Shown here: in pieces, positions 33,430 to 42,006 of the stretch
Layout: every line of letters begins with the position of its first letter
How positions within the stretch are numbered: the stretch's first letter is position 1
From: Defluviicoccus sp.
GTDB taxonomy: Bacteria > Pseudomonadota > Alphaproteobacteria > MPNO01
DNA length: 64,000 bases
Reading direction: 5' to 3'
NCBI GenBank assembly: GCA_022823775.1
Contig: JAJEHI010000103.1
Coordinates: 1-64,000, forward strand
The notes under the pieces: generated by a model
The model's input: only the letters and a program-made list of their open reading frames with translations
Told to the model about the DNA's origin: nothing
Database searches by the model: none
Made by a program: the position numbers and the translations under genes

Positions 33430-34833
33430 ATGAACAAGGACCTCAGAACCTTCCTCGCCGAGGCCCGGCAGATGGGCCCGGAATATTTCCAGTCCGTCAG
33501 CCGCCCGGTCGATCCGGTCTACGAGCCCTGCGTGATCCAGCAGAAGCTCGCCGCGCGCGACGACTATCCGGTCATCCGCTTCGAGAAGGTCGACGGTTCG
33601 GAGCTGCCGCTGGTGACCAACCTGTTCGGCAAGTACGAGCTGCTCGGGCTCGCGCTCGGCGTCGATCCCGACCGGCCGAAGTCGGAGATCCTCGACCGTT
33701 TCCGCGAGCGCGTGGCGAAGCCTGTCCCCACCAAGGAGGTCCCGCGGGACGAAGCGCCGGTCAAGCAGGTAGTCATCGGCAAGGACGAAATCGATCTCGG
33801 CAAGTTCCCCATCGTCAAGCACGCGGTGAAAAACTCGGGCAAGTACATCGCCATCGGTTGCCTGGTGGTGAAGGACCCCGAGACCGGGGTGCTCAACGCC
33901 GGCGTCTACCGCCACGAGATCAAGGGCCGGGCCGAGCTCGCCTGCATGTTCAACCCGGCCCACCACGCGGGCTACATCTACCGCAAGTACCGCGAGATGA
34001 ATAAGCCGATGGACGCGGTGCTGTTCATCGGTCATCACCCGGCCGCGATCCTCGGCACGCTGTCCAAGCAGCCCTTCGATTCCGACGAGTACGAGATGAT
34101 GGGCGCGCTGATGGGCGAGCCGCTCGAGGTGGTGCCGGGCGAGACCGTCGACATCCCGGTCCCGGCCTGGGCCGAGATCGCCATCGAGGGGTTCCTCGAC
34201 CCGGCGAAGGAGACCTCGGACGGCCCGTTCTCCGAATACACCGGGTTCTACGGGCCGGCCAAGGACCCGGTCGGGCTGATGCAGGTGACCGGCATAACCA
34301 TGCGGCGCGACGCGGTCTACCACGATCTCGACCCGTCTCACCGGGAGCACAACCTGGCCGGAGCGCTGACCTTCGAGACCGCGCTCTACAACTCCGTCGC
34401 CAAGCTGGTGCCGTCGGTCACCGGGGTGCACCTGCCGCCGTCGGGCAACTGCACCTTCACAGCCTACATCAAGATCAAGAAGCGGGTGCCGGGCGAGGGC
34501 AAGTCGGCCGGGATGGCGGCGCTCGCCGGCGATCCCAACGTCAAGATCGCCATCGTGGTGGACGACGAGATCGACATCTACAACGACTCCGACGTGCTCT
34601 GGGCGATTTCGACCCACGTCCAGGCCGACCGCGACGTGACGACCATCCCGTTCGCGATGGGCGCCCATCTCGACCCGTCGGCCTATGGAGAGGTGAGGAC
34701 CGACAAGGGCCCGATGCAGACCAAGATGATCGTCGACGCCACCCGGCCCGCGACGCTCCCTTTCGCCGATCGCATCGTACCGCCGAAGGAGGCGTGGGAG
34801 CGGATCAGGCTGGAGGATTATCTGGACGGGTAG
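33430..34833 (+). CDS. UbiD family decarboxylase
   Basis: 467-aa prenylated-FMN-dependent (de)carboxylase. Typical segments: VIRFEKVDGSELPLVTNLFG, LNAGVYRHEIKGR, AILGTLSKQPFDSDEYEMMGALMGEPLEVVPGE, ETSDGPFSEYTGFYG with the conserved Glu, and MGAHLDPSAY. No ubiX is in the window, so the cofactor must come from elsewhere. With quinone-reductase, VOC and amidohydrolase neighbours it is more likely catabolic (aromatic or heteroaromatic acid) than ubiquinone-biosynthetic. Confidence 0.92.
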   Translation: MNKDLRTFLAEARQMGPEYFQSVSRPVDPVYEPCVIQQKLAARDDYPVIRFEKVDGSELPLVTNLFGKYELLGLALGVDPDRPKSEILDRFRERVAKPVPTKEVPRDEAPVKQVVIGKDEIDLGKFPIVKHAVKNSGKYIAIGCLVVKDPETGVLNAGVYRHEIKGRAELACMFNPAHHAGYIYRKYREMNKPMDAVLFIGHHPAAILGTLSKQPFDSDEYEMMGALMGEPLEVVPGETVDIPVPAWAEIAIEGFLDPAKETSDGPFSEYTGFYGPAKDPVGLMQVTGITMRRDAVYHDLDPSHREHNLAGALTFETALYNSVAKLVPSVTGVHLPPSGNCTFTAYIKIKKRVPGEGKSAGMAALAGDPNVKIAIVVDDEIDIYNDSDVLWAISTHVQADRDVTTIPFAMGAHLDPSAYGEVRTDKGPMQTKMIVDATRPATLPFADRIVPPKEAWERIRLEDYLDG

Positions 34834-34911
34834 GCAAGGCGGCCACGGCGCAAATCGTTGACTCCCTCCCGCCGGGTTGCGAGCATCGCCGGGCCCAACG
34901 GGAGATGTTTC

Positions 34912-35343
34912 ATGGCCAAGCTGCGGCACATCGCGATTTCCGTGCAGGATCTTGAGGTCGCGCAGAAGTTCTTCGAGGACGCGTTCGACATGAAGGCGGT
35001 CGGCAAGGCAGGCAGCGGGGTCTACATGTCGGACGGGACGATCAATATCGCCCTGCTGGCGCGCGAAGGGCGGCCGCTCGGCTACGAGGGCGAGGAGCCG
35101 TTCTACGGCATCGAGCATTTCGGCATCTGGGTCGACGACATCGACGAGGCGCGCCGCAAGGTCGAGGCCGCCGGCGCGACGCATGTGATGGGCGAGCCGA
35201 CGGGCAATCCCAACACGTTCTACGAGGTGAAGTACCGCGACCCGCTGGGCCAGATCTTCGACCTGACCGAGAACGGCTGGCGCGGCGCGGTCAAGGAGGT
35301 AGTGCCGGCGGAGGAGGAGGCGCCTGCGGAAGCCGCGGAGTAG
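34912..35343 (+). CDS. Glyoxalase/VOC superfamily protein
   Basis: 143-aa single VOC domain protein: LRHIAISVQDLEVAQKFFEDAFDM, IEHFGIWVDDIDEARRKVEAAGA, FYEVKYRDPLGQIFDLTENGW. Metal-ligand-type His (RHIAIS), His (EHFGIW) and late Glu/Asp positions are present. The Glu/Ala-rich tail (EEEAPAEAAE) is unusual and low-complexity. Ring-cleavage, epimerase or lyase function cannot be decided. Sits between the UbiD gene and an amidohydrolase, 4 bp before the latter. Confidence 0.88.
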   Translation: MAKLRHIAISVQDLEVAQKFFEDAFDMKAVGKAGSGVYMSDGTINIALLAREGRPLGYEGEEPFYGIEHFGIWVDDIDEARRKVEAAGATHVMGEPTGNPNTFYEVKYRDPLGQIFDLTENGWRGAVKEVVPAEEEAPAEAAE

Positions 35344-35347
35344 GGCC

Positions 35348-36583
35348 GTGGCGCAGGTCTACGATCTCGTCATCGCCTGCGACGACGCGATCGACCCGGA
35401 GAGCGGCTATCGCGGGCCTGGCGAGATCGCGGTGAAGGACGGGCGGATCGCCGCGTTTGCCCCCGAACTCCCGGCGCATCGGGCCGAACGGCGGATCGAC
35501 GCGCGTGGCAGGACGGTCTGTCCCGGGCTGATCGACTTCCACGTCCATGTCTACGAGTGGGTGACCAATTTCGGCCTGCACCCCGACGAGGCGGGGGTGC
35601 ATTCGGGCGCCACCACGATCGTCGACCAGGGGAGCGCGGGGGCGTGGACGGTGGGCGGGTTCGACGCCTATATCGCGCAACCCGCCGAGACCGACGTGAG
35701 GTCCTTCGTCTCCGCCAACCTCGCCGGAGCGCTCAAGGGCGGGATGGAGGGGACCGTCCTCCACAATCCCGGCATGATGCGGATCGAGGCGATCGCCGAG
35801 GCCGCGGCCGTCTACCCGCATCTGGTCAAGGGCATCAAGAGCCACGGCGAATCCGGCGGGCTGTCGCACTGGGGGCTGGAGGTCCTGAAGATGGCGGTCG
35901 AGGCCGGCGAAGCGACCGGGCTCCCGCTCTACGTCCATACCGGCGAGCTGTTCCCCGTCGACGAGGGCAACCGGCCCGACCCCGCGAGCGTGCTGGAGCA
36001 GGTGGTGCCGGCGCTCAACCCCGGAACCACGCTCGCCCATGTCTACAGCACCATGCCGGACGGTATCATGGGCGAGGGCGGCGAAGTGCCCCGGATCGTC
36101 CATGAGGCGCTGGAGCGCGGCATCCACTTCGATATCGGCCATGGGGTCAATTTCTCGTTCGAGATCGCGCGGCGGATGATGGACGAAGGCGTGTTGCCCA
36201 ACACGATATCGAGCGACGTGCACTCCGACTTCCACGCCTATCACGACGATTCCAGGCTCGATTACAGCCTGTGCGGGGCGATGTCGAAGCTGTGGGCGCT
36301 CGGCATGGACCTGGCCGACGTGGTGCGGCGGGCGACCCTCAACCCGGCCCTGATCCTGGGCGAGGCGGACGAGATCGGGACGCTGGCGCCTGGCAGTCGC
36401 GCGGACATCGCGATCCTCGACCTTGCGGAGGGGCGCTGGACGCTGACTGACTCCCTGGGCGAGGAACTCGTCGTCGACCGCCGGCTGGTGCCCGAGACGG
36501 TGTTCCGCGAGGGCCGGCAGATTACCCCCGACCGCCGCCTGCTCCGCGACGTCTGCTCGCCCGAGATGCGCGCCGCGGCGTAG
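35348..36583 (+). CDS. Amidohydrolase/deacetylase family metallohydrolase
   Basis: 411 aa of the dihydroorotase/D-aminoacylase-like amidohydrolases. Metal-binding motif IDFHVHVYEW (HxH), candidate carbamylated Lys in VKGIKSHGE, His in YVHTGELF and LAHVYSTM, and late Asp in ISSDVHSDFH. Start GTG 35348 follows GGAG in the previous coding end. Probably hydrolyses a cyclic amide or N-acyl group; the series UbiD-VOC-amidohydrolase suggests a shared degradative pathway. Confidence 0.88.
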   Translation: MAQVYDLVIACDDAIDPESGYRGPGEIAVKDGRIAAFAPELPAHRAERRIDARGRTVCPGLIDFHVHVYEWVTNFGLHPDEAGVHSGATTIVDQGSAGAWTVGGFDAYIAQPAETDVRSFVSANLAGALKGGMEGTVLHNPGMMRIEAIAEAAAVYPHLVKGIKSHGESGGLSHWGLEVLKMAVEAGEATGLPLYVHTGELFPVDEGNRPDPASVLEQVVPALNPGTTLAHVYSTMPDGIMGEGGEVPRIVHEALERGIHFDIGHGVNFSFEIARRMMDEGVLPNTISSDVHSDFHAYHDDSRLDYSLCGAMSKLWALGMDLADVVRRATLNPALILGEADEIGTLAPGSRADIAILDLAEGRWTLTDSLGEELVVDRRLVPETVFREGRQITPDRRLLRDVCSPEMRAAA

Positions 36584-36615
36584 GGGCGAACGGATCGGCC
36601 CGAACCGTTTCCACG

Positions 36616-36709
36616 TGTCATGCTCGGCGAAGGCCGAGCATCCACGAGTTTTTCCGCGGCTCGAGAAAAAAACAAATCGTGGATGGTGGGCCTTCGCCCA
36701 CTATGACGA
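36616..36709. repeat. Dispersed palindromic repeat with terminal inverted arms
   Basis: GTCATGCTCGGCGAAGGCCGAGCATCCACGA and its imperfect mirror TCGTGGATGGTGGGCCTTCGCCCACTATGACGA flank a short A-rich core. It occupies the convergent gap between the amidohydrolase and ABC permease genes and could terminate both. Related short units occur at about 26868-26903 and 29781-29812. Confidence 0.65.
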
Positions 36710-36721
36710 GTCGGGAACCCC

Positions 36722-37504
36722 CTAATTCGAATGCGAGGGGCGCCAGCGGAAGGCGCGGTGTTCCAGCCGCGCGAACACGCCATGCTCGAGGATCAGCATC
36801 AGGATCACGAACAGGATCACCCAGGCCAGCACCTGTTCCATGCTGAACTGCTCGAACCAGAAGAAGAACATGTAGCCGATGCCGAACTTGATGCCGAAGG
36901 TTTCGGCGAGCGCCACGATCTTCCACGTCATCCCGAAGGAGAAACGGAACGCCGAGAAGATGTAGGGCATGAGCTGCGGCAGGTAGACCTTGCGGATCAG
37001 CGCCCTCCGGTCGGCCTTGAAGGACTTCGCCATGTCGATCAGCGACTTGTCCATCGCCTTGGCGCCCTCGAAGATGTTGACCGCGACGAACGGCGTCACC
37101 ACGCCGATCACCGCGACCAGGCTGCCGACCTCGTTGAAGCCGAACCAGAGAACGGCGAGGAACACCATCAGGATCGTCGGCATGGTGAGCGCGAGCGGGA
37201 TCAGCGCGAGCATGGAATGCTCGAAGACCTTGCGCAGCCCCATGGTCAGCCCGATGCCGATGCCGAGCAGCATCGCCGCGGCGAATGTGACGAATATCCG
37301 CGCCAGCGAAATGCCGATGTGGAAAAAGGCGGTCTGACCCTCCGGGCCGAGCGTCGCCAGGTTGGTGAGGATCGTGGCGCCGATCAGCACCGGACCGGGC
37401 AGCACCGTCTCGTCGCCCATCAGGACCGCGGTGATCCACCAGATGACGACCAGGACGACGATCGAACCCGCCCGGAGCCCGACCGCTTTCCATTTCGCGC
37501 TCAT
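36722..37504 (-). CDS. ABC transporter permease (SsuC/TauC type), subunit 2
   Basis: 260-aa inner-membrane permease with about six transmembrane segments. The EAA loop is visible as KSFKADRRALIRKVYLPQLMPYIFSAFRFSFGMTWKI, which contacts the ATPase. Family: aliphatic-sulfonate/taurine/nitrate importers. Starts 1 bp after the ATPase stop. C-terminus EHRAFRWRPSHSN. Confidence 0.92.
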   Translation of the reverse strand: MSAKWKAVGLRAGSIVVLVVIWWITAVLMGDETVLPGPVLIGATILTNLATLGPEGQTAFFHIGISLARIFVTFAAAMLLGIGIGLTMGLRKVFEHSMLALIPLALTMPTILMVFLAVLWFGFNEVGSLVAVIGVVTPFVAVNIFEGAKAMDKSLIDMAKSFKADRRALIRKVYLPQLMPYIFSAFRFSFGMTWKIVALAETFGIKFGIGYMFFFWFEQFSMEQVLAWVILFVILMLILEHGVFARLEHRAFRWRPSHSN

Positions 37505-37505
37505 C

Positions 37506-38345
37506 CTAGCCCTCCGCGATCGCGTTCTGGTCGAGAACGCTGAAGAACTCCCGCACGAGCTCCTTCTCCATGTCGAAGATCTGCGGATCCTCGGGCTTGC
37601 GGGGGCGCGGCACGTCGACGTCCACCCGCTTGAAGATACGCGCGGGCTTGGTGCTCATCATGTAGATGTGATCCGACAGGAACACCGCCTCGCCGAGGTC
37701 GTGGGTGACGAACAGGATCGTCGTCTTGGCGCGCGCCAGGATGTCCATCAGGTCGAAGCGCATCTTGCGCGCGGTGATCTCGTCGAGATGGCTGAACGGC
37801 TCGTCCATCAGCAGGATGTCGGGCTCGATCGCGAGCGCGCGGGCGATCGCGACCCGCTGCTGCATCCCGCCGGACAGGTTGAGCGGATAGTTCTTCTCCT
37901 GCCCGCCGAGGCCGACCATTTCCAGGTACTTGGAAACCCGCTCGCCCCAGACGTTGCGCGGGATCTGCTGCGCTTCCAGGGCGAACTGGAGATTGCCCTC
38001 GACGGTGAGCCAGTTGAGCAGCCGAGCGCTCTGGAAGACGTAGCCGATGCGCGGCTCGCCGCCTTCGCCCGCCCGGGGATGGACCGTCACCGACCCGCCG
38101 TCGCTGGGATCGTGGGTCTCGATGCCCGAGATGATGTTGAGCAGCGTGGATTTCCCGCAGCCCGAGGGGCCCACGATGGCGGCGAAGCTGCCTTCGTGCA
38201 CCTTGAGGCTGATCGCGTCGAGCACCACGAACTTCTCTTCGCCGCCGGGGACGTTGAAGCGCTTGGTGAGGTTGTCGACGGAGACGACCGTCGCCCGGTC
38301 GGGTCCGGCCTCCTCCAGGGTTACGGTTGCTTGGTCAGGTTGCAA
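37506..38345 (-). CDS. ABC transporter ATP-binding protein (nitrate/sulfonate/taurine type)
   Basis: 279-aa ATPase: Walker [14 protein letters not shown]-loop IGYVFQ, signature [15 protein letters not shown], Walker [11 protein letters not shown]-loop VTHDLGEAV. The substrate group is inferred from family resemblance only. Start overlaps the end of the upstream permease gene by 11 bp; order is permease-ATPase-permease on the minus strand. Confidence 0.93.
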   Translation of the reverse strand: MQPDQATVTLEEAGPDRATVVSVDNLTKRFNVPGGEEKFVVLDAISLKVHEGSFAAIVGPSGCGKSTLLNIISGIETHDPSDGGSVTVHPRAGEGGEPRIGYVFQSARLLNWLTVEGNLQFALEAQQIPRNVWGERVSKYLEMVGLGGQEKNYPLNLSGGMQQRVAIARALAIEPDILLMDEPFSHLDEITARKMRFDLMDILARAKTTILFVTHDLGEAVFLSDHIYMMSTKPARIFKRVDVDVPRPRKPEDPQIFDMEKELVREFFSVLDQNAIAEG

Positions 38346-39108
38346 ATTTGTGCCTCCAGACGAATGTGCGCTTTTCCCACAGGCGGAAAATCAGCAGATC
38401 GATGAGGGTCATGATGACCATGAAGCTGATTCCCCAGGCGAGCATCATGTCCACCCGCGTGTCCTCGAACCAGAACACCAGCCGCTGGCCCACGCCGCTG
38501 GCCACCCCGAAAGCCTCGCCGACGAGGACGATCTTCCACGACAGCGAGAGCGCGATGCGGAGCGCCGAGAACAGATAGGGCATGAGCTGCGGGATGATCA
38601 CCTTGCGGATCACCAGCGCGCGGTTCGCCCTGTAGACATGGGCCATGTCGATCAGGGCCTTCTCGACCGCCTTGGTGCCTTCCCAGACGTTCATCGAAAC
38701 GAAGGGGAAGACAATCAGCAGAACGGTCAGCAGCGGTGCGATCTCCGACAGTCCGAACCAGAGAACCGCGAGGAACGCCCAGCAGATCGCCGGGAAGGTC
38801 AGCAGAACCATGATCCAGCTGTCGAGGAACGCCTCGAGATCCCGCCGCAAGCCCATCATGAGGCCGATCGCGGTCCCGATCAGCATCGAGAGCACTAGGC
38901 CCTGGAAGATCCGCGAGACCGTCTGCCAGACCACCAGATAGGTCTCGGACTGGCCGTAAACCTCGATCACCCGGTCGAGCAGGATCAGCGGGCCGGGCAG
39001 GAACACCGGCAGGAAGAGGAGGGAGACCAGCTGCCACAGGACGATGGCGACGATCACCGTAATCAGGCCCGGCAAGAAGCCGGGCTTGAAAAGGACCAGG
39101 TCCTTCAT
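38335..39108 (-). CDS. ABC transporter permease (SsuC/TauC type), subunit 1
   Basis: 257-aa permease, homologous to the one at 36722 (EAA loop [37 protein letters not shown]). ATG 39108 ([14 protein letters not shown]) is chosen over 39180. The two different permeases should form a heterodimer. First gene of this operon; no periplasmic binding protein precedes or follows it. Confidence 0.92.
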   Translation of the reverse strand: MKDLVLFKPGFLPGLITVIVAIVLWQLVSLLFLPVFLPGPLILLDRVIEVYGQSETYLVVWQTVSRIFQGLVLSMLIGTAIGLMMGLRRDLEAFLDSWIMVLLTFPAICWAFLAVLWFGLSEIAPLLTVLLIVFPFVSMNVWEGTKAVEKALIDMAHVYRANRALVIRKVIIPQLMPYLFSALRIALSLSWKIVLVGEAFGVASGVGQRLVFWFEDTRVDMMLAWGISFMVIMTLIDLLIFRLWEKRTFVWRHKFAT

Positions 39109-39216
39109 TGAGAGCGCCCCGTTACTCCGCGAACCGCCCAATATCGCACAGCGCGCCGGGCGGGTGTATCCCCCCTGCATACCATACCGTCGCGGCCTTG
39201 CGCGACCGCGCCCCGA

Positions 39217-39235
39217 ATGTAGTCACATTGTAGTC
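39217..39235. promoter_or_regulatory. Tandem TGTAGTC boxes upstream of the second toxin-antitoxin operon
   Basis: TGTAGTC at 39218-39224 and 39229-39235, 11 bp apart (one helical turn), 56 bp before the antitoxin start. Possible operator half-sites for the Phd-type antitoxin; weak evidence. Confidence 0.4.
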
Positions 39236-39291
39236 TTGAAATACGGGTCGGACCGTCCCATAGTCCGGAACTCCGAACCGGGAGCGAGCCC

Positions 39292-39573
39292 ATGGAACTG
39301 TCCCTGCGCGAAGCCAAGGCGCGGCTTTCCGAACTCGTCGTGGCCGCCCGCAACGGCGAGCGCGTGATCATCACCAAGCACGGCCGCCCCGCCGCCGAAC
39401 TGGTGCGCTGCGACCGGCGCGGCGGCATCGACTTCGACAAGCTCGAGGCGACGCGCAAGCGGCTCGGGATCGAGGACGCGCCGGCGGAGGAAGTAGAGGC
39501 GATGATCGCGGCGCTCCACGATCCGGCTCTAAGCCGCCGGGTGCTCGGGCTGGAAGACGAGGACGATTGCTGA
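39292..39573 (+). CDS. Phd/YefM-family antitoxin
   Basis: 93 aa. MELSLREAKARLSELVVAARNGERVIITKHGRPAAELVRC is the standard Phd DNA-binding half. The acidic C-terminus (EDAPAEEVEAMIAAL…LEDEDD) is the likely toxin-binding arm. It is directly followed by a PIN toxin gene 3 bp downstream. Confidence 0.9.
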   Translation: MELSLREAKARLSELVVAARNGERVIITKHGRPAAELVRCDRRGGIDFDKLEATRKRLGIEDAPAEEVEAMIAALHDPALSRRVLGLEDEDDC

Positions 39574-39576
39574 ACC

Positions 39577-39984
39577 GTGCACGTTCTCCTCGATACGACC
39601 TATTTCTATCGCCTGATGGAAGCGTTCGGAACGTTGCCCGAGGCGGATCGCCGGTTTCTCGCTGCGCACGACGCCCAGCTCTATGTGAGCGCGGTTTCGA
39701 TCTGGGAGATGCGGCTGAAGTACAACGCCCGCCATCCCTCGGACGCGCGCAAGAGCCCGTTCGACCCCAACGATGTCCTCGCCGCGCTCGAAGGCCAGGA
39801 CGTGACCTTCCTGCCGATGACGATGGCGCATGCGGCGAATGCGCTTGAGCCGCCGTTCGCCCACAAGGACCCGTTCGACGAGCTGCTCCTCGTTCAGGCG
39901 CAGGAAGAGGGTCTCAGGCTGCTCACCGCCGACCGGCGCCTCGCGCGGCATCCGCTCGCGATGACGGTGCAGGGGGACGGGTAG
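39577..39984 (+). CDS. PIN-domain toxin (VapC-like)
   Basis: 135-aa PIN nuclease: VLLDTTYFYRLM (Asp), VSAVSIWEMRLKY (Glu), HKDPFDELLLVQA (Asp) and LLTADRRL (Asp) form the metal site. GTG 39577 start, 3 bp after the antitoxin. Closest in style to the COG3744 PIN group. Second such module in the window, not closely similar to the first at 8503. Confidence 0.9.
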   Translation: MHVLLDTTYFYRLMEAFGTLPEADRRFLAAHDAQLYVSAVSIWEMRLKYNARHPSDARKSPFDPNDVLAALEGQDVTFLPMTMAHAANALEPPFAHKDPFDELLLVQAQEEGLRLLTADRRLARHPLAMTVQGDG

Positions 39985-40032
39985 GGGAATGGTACGACCA
40001 TGACGGTGTCCGTGGCGCGGAAACGAAACAGA

Positions 40033-41145
40033 TCAAGCCGCTTTGCGCATAGGGCTCCGCTGCCCCGCTTGTTCCATCAACGGCATCACCCGGTCGATCC
40101 ATTGCGCGAGCTCGGTCTTGTAGTCCACCCATGACATCAGCACGCCGTCGATGCCGATCTCGATCAGCTTGTCGATCTCGGCGACGATGGTCTCGGGCGT
40201 GCCGACCAGCGGGTAGCCGCCGTGGCCGGCGATGAAGTGGAAGCGGAACTCGTCGAGTACCTTGGGGTCCAGCGTCTCCGACTGCATCCCGAAGATATCG
40301 AGAAGGTTGTTGACCGCCTCGTAGTCCCCCTTCCTGCGGACATAGTAGTCGAGATAGTCCTCGGCCTCCGCGTCGGTGTCGCGGCAGACCACATAGACGT
40401 GGATCCAGCTCTGGATTTCGCGCCCCGCTTCGCGCGCCATCGCTTTCAGCCTTTCGATCTGCGCCTTGCCGGCTTCCGGCTCGTGCTCCTTGAGGATGAC
40501 GAAGTTCATGTCGGCCTGGGTCGCGGCGAAGTACTGGCCGGCCGGAGAGCCGCCCGCGTTCATGACCGGGAGGACCGGCTGCACCGGCTTGGGTTCGCTC
40601 CAGACGTTCTTCGCCTGGAACCAGCGGCCCTCGAAATCGAACTCGCCCTCCTGGGTCCAGATGCGCCGGGCGAAGTCCAGCCACTCGGCCGCGTACTCGT
40701 AGCGCACGTCGTGCTCGCGCCATTCGGCGCCGAACATCTCGAACTCGTTCTTGAACCAGCCGCAGACCACGTTGAGGCCGAACCGTCCGCCCGAGATGTG
40801 GTCGATGGTGGCGCATTGCTTGGCGGCCGCGACCGGGTGGACGAGGGGGACGTGCGAGGTGGAGAAAACGCAGGAATAATCGGTGATCGCGGCAACCGCC
40901 GAGGCCCAGGTATAGGTCTCGAAGGTCCGGTTGTTGAAGTTCGTCGGCCCTCCGTAGCCCTTCCAGCGCGCGACAGGCAGCAGCACCTCGAGCCCCGCCC
41001 GGTCCGCCATCACGGCGACCTCGCGCGTGTCCGGCCAGGTCATTTCCCAGGTATTCTCGGCCGTGGTGATGGTCGAGCCGTGGCTGCAGTTCATCGCGAT
41101 GATGCCGAGCTTCATCCGGTTGTCGTTGAACAGCGGATTGGTCAT
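40033..41145 (-). CDS. LLM-class flavin monooxygenase, RutA/SfnG-like
   Basis: 370-aa FMN-dependent monooxygenase. The pattern KLGIIAMNCSHGSTITT, WKGYGGPTNFNNRTFETYTWASAVAAIT, PVAAAKQCATIDHISGGRFGLNVVCGW and VGTPETIVAEIDKL resembles RutA (uracil ring-opening) and dimethylsulfone monooxygenases. Divergent from the DUF1185/enamidase genes, which also act on N-containing substrates in known members. Substrate remains open. Confidence 0.88.
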   Translation of the reverse strand: MTNPLFNDNRMKLGIIAMNCSHGSTITTAENTWEMTWPDTREVAVMADRAGLEVLLPVARWKGYGGPTNFNNRTFETYTWASAVAAITDYSCVFSTSHVPLVHPVAAAKQCATIDHISGGRFGLNVVCGWFKNEFEMFGAEWREHDVRYEYAAEWLDFARRIWTQEGEFDFEGRWFQAKNVWSEPKPVQPVLPVMNAGGSPAGQYFAATQADMNFVILKEHEPEAGKAQIERLKAMAREAGREIQSWIHVYVVCRDTDAEAEDYLDYYVRRKGDYEAVNNLLDIFGMQSETLDPKVLDEFRFHFIAGHGGYPLVGTPETIVAEIDKLIEIGIDGVLMSWVDYKTELAQWIDRVMPLMEQAGQRSPMRKAA

Positions 41146-41216
41146 CTGGCGTTTCTCCCGCAGCGCGGCGGAGTGTGCCCAAATTCAGACGGAGATACCA
41201 GTCGGCTCCCTCCATC

Positions 41217-41332
41217 GTCATATCGACCGGAGCCGTGCGCAGCACGGCGGAACGGAGATATCTGCCACGCACGAAGCTGCGGCAGTTGCGCCGTCAGATT
41301 TCTCCACTTCGCTTCGCTTCGGTCGAAATGAC
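41217..41332. repeat. Dispersed long-hairpin repeat, copy 2
   Basis: GTCATATCGACCGGAGCCGTGCGC … CAGATTTCTCCACTTCGCTTCGCTTCGGTCGAAATGAC. Outer arms and inner GGAGATATCT/AGATTTCTCC arms match copy 1 at 29866-29963. Occupies the divergent gap between the RutA-like and DUF1185 genes. Confidence 0.7.
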
Positions 41333-41405
41333 GGGTTGGGGCTGCAGTTTCCCGAACGGCGCCGCGCGCCTAAGATCGCGGCGGGTAGCGGGGCAGGGGA
41401 GCGCG

Positions 41406-41981
41406 ATGCATATCCGGAAGCTGTTCACCGCCGTCGACGAGACGATGAGCGAGATGGGCCGCGAGGCGAACGAGCCGCTGAAGAAGGTGGCCGTGGTCGC
41501 GGTGGTCAAGAACCCGCTCGCCGGGCAGGGCTATGTCGAGGACCTCAGCGGGCTGATCGACGCCTCGACCGCGATCGGGGAGAAGATCTCGGCGATGGCG
41601 GTCGATGCGCTGGGACCGTACACGCCCGACTCCTACGGCAAGGCTGCCCTGATCGGCAGCAACGGCGAGCAGGAGCACGGGGTCGCGATGCTGACTACGG
41701 TCTACGGCAATGCCATGCGGGACGCGGTGGGCGGCGGCAAGGCGTGGATTTCGTCCTTCACCAAGCGCGCCTATCCCGGCGAATCGATCGACATCCCGCT
41801 CGCACACAAGGATGCGCTCTACGTCCGCTCGCATTACGACGGGATGAGCGTGATGGTGCCCGACGCGCCGCTGCCGGACGAGATCGCGATAATCTGCTGC
41901 ATCGCCAATCGCGGCCGGCTCAACCACCGGGTCGGCGGGCTCAGCAAGCAGGACGCCAAGTGCGAGGACGGGCTGGTCTGA
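41406..41981 (+). CDS. AA_synth (DUF1185, PF06684) family protein
   Basis: 191 aa. N-terminal IRKLFTAVDETMSEMGREANEPLKKVAVVAVVKNPLAGQGYVEDL and late RSHYDGMSVMVPDAPLPDEI, IANRGRLNHRVGGL identify the family. A published structural study found a chorismate-mutase-like fold in this family and suggested a role in amino-acid metabolism; the reaction is unknown. ATG 41406; start of a plus-strand run that continues to 51404. Confidence 0.85.
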   Translation: MHIRKLFTAVDETMSEMGREANEPLKKVAVVAVVKNPLAGQGYVEDLSGLIDASTAIGEKISAMAVDALGPYTPDSYGKAALIGSNGEQEHGVAMLTTVYGNAMRDAVGGGKAWISSFTKRAYPGESIDIPLAHKDALYVRSHYDGMSVMVPDAPLPDEIAIICCIANRGRLNHRVGGLSKQDAKCEDGLV

Positions 41982-42006
41982 CGCCGGCCGCACCGGGGAG
42001 GAATCC

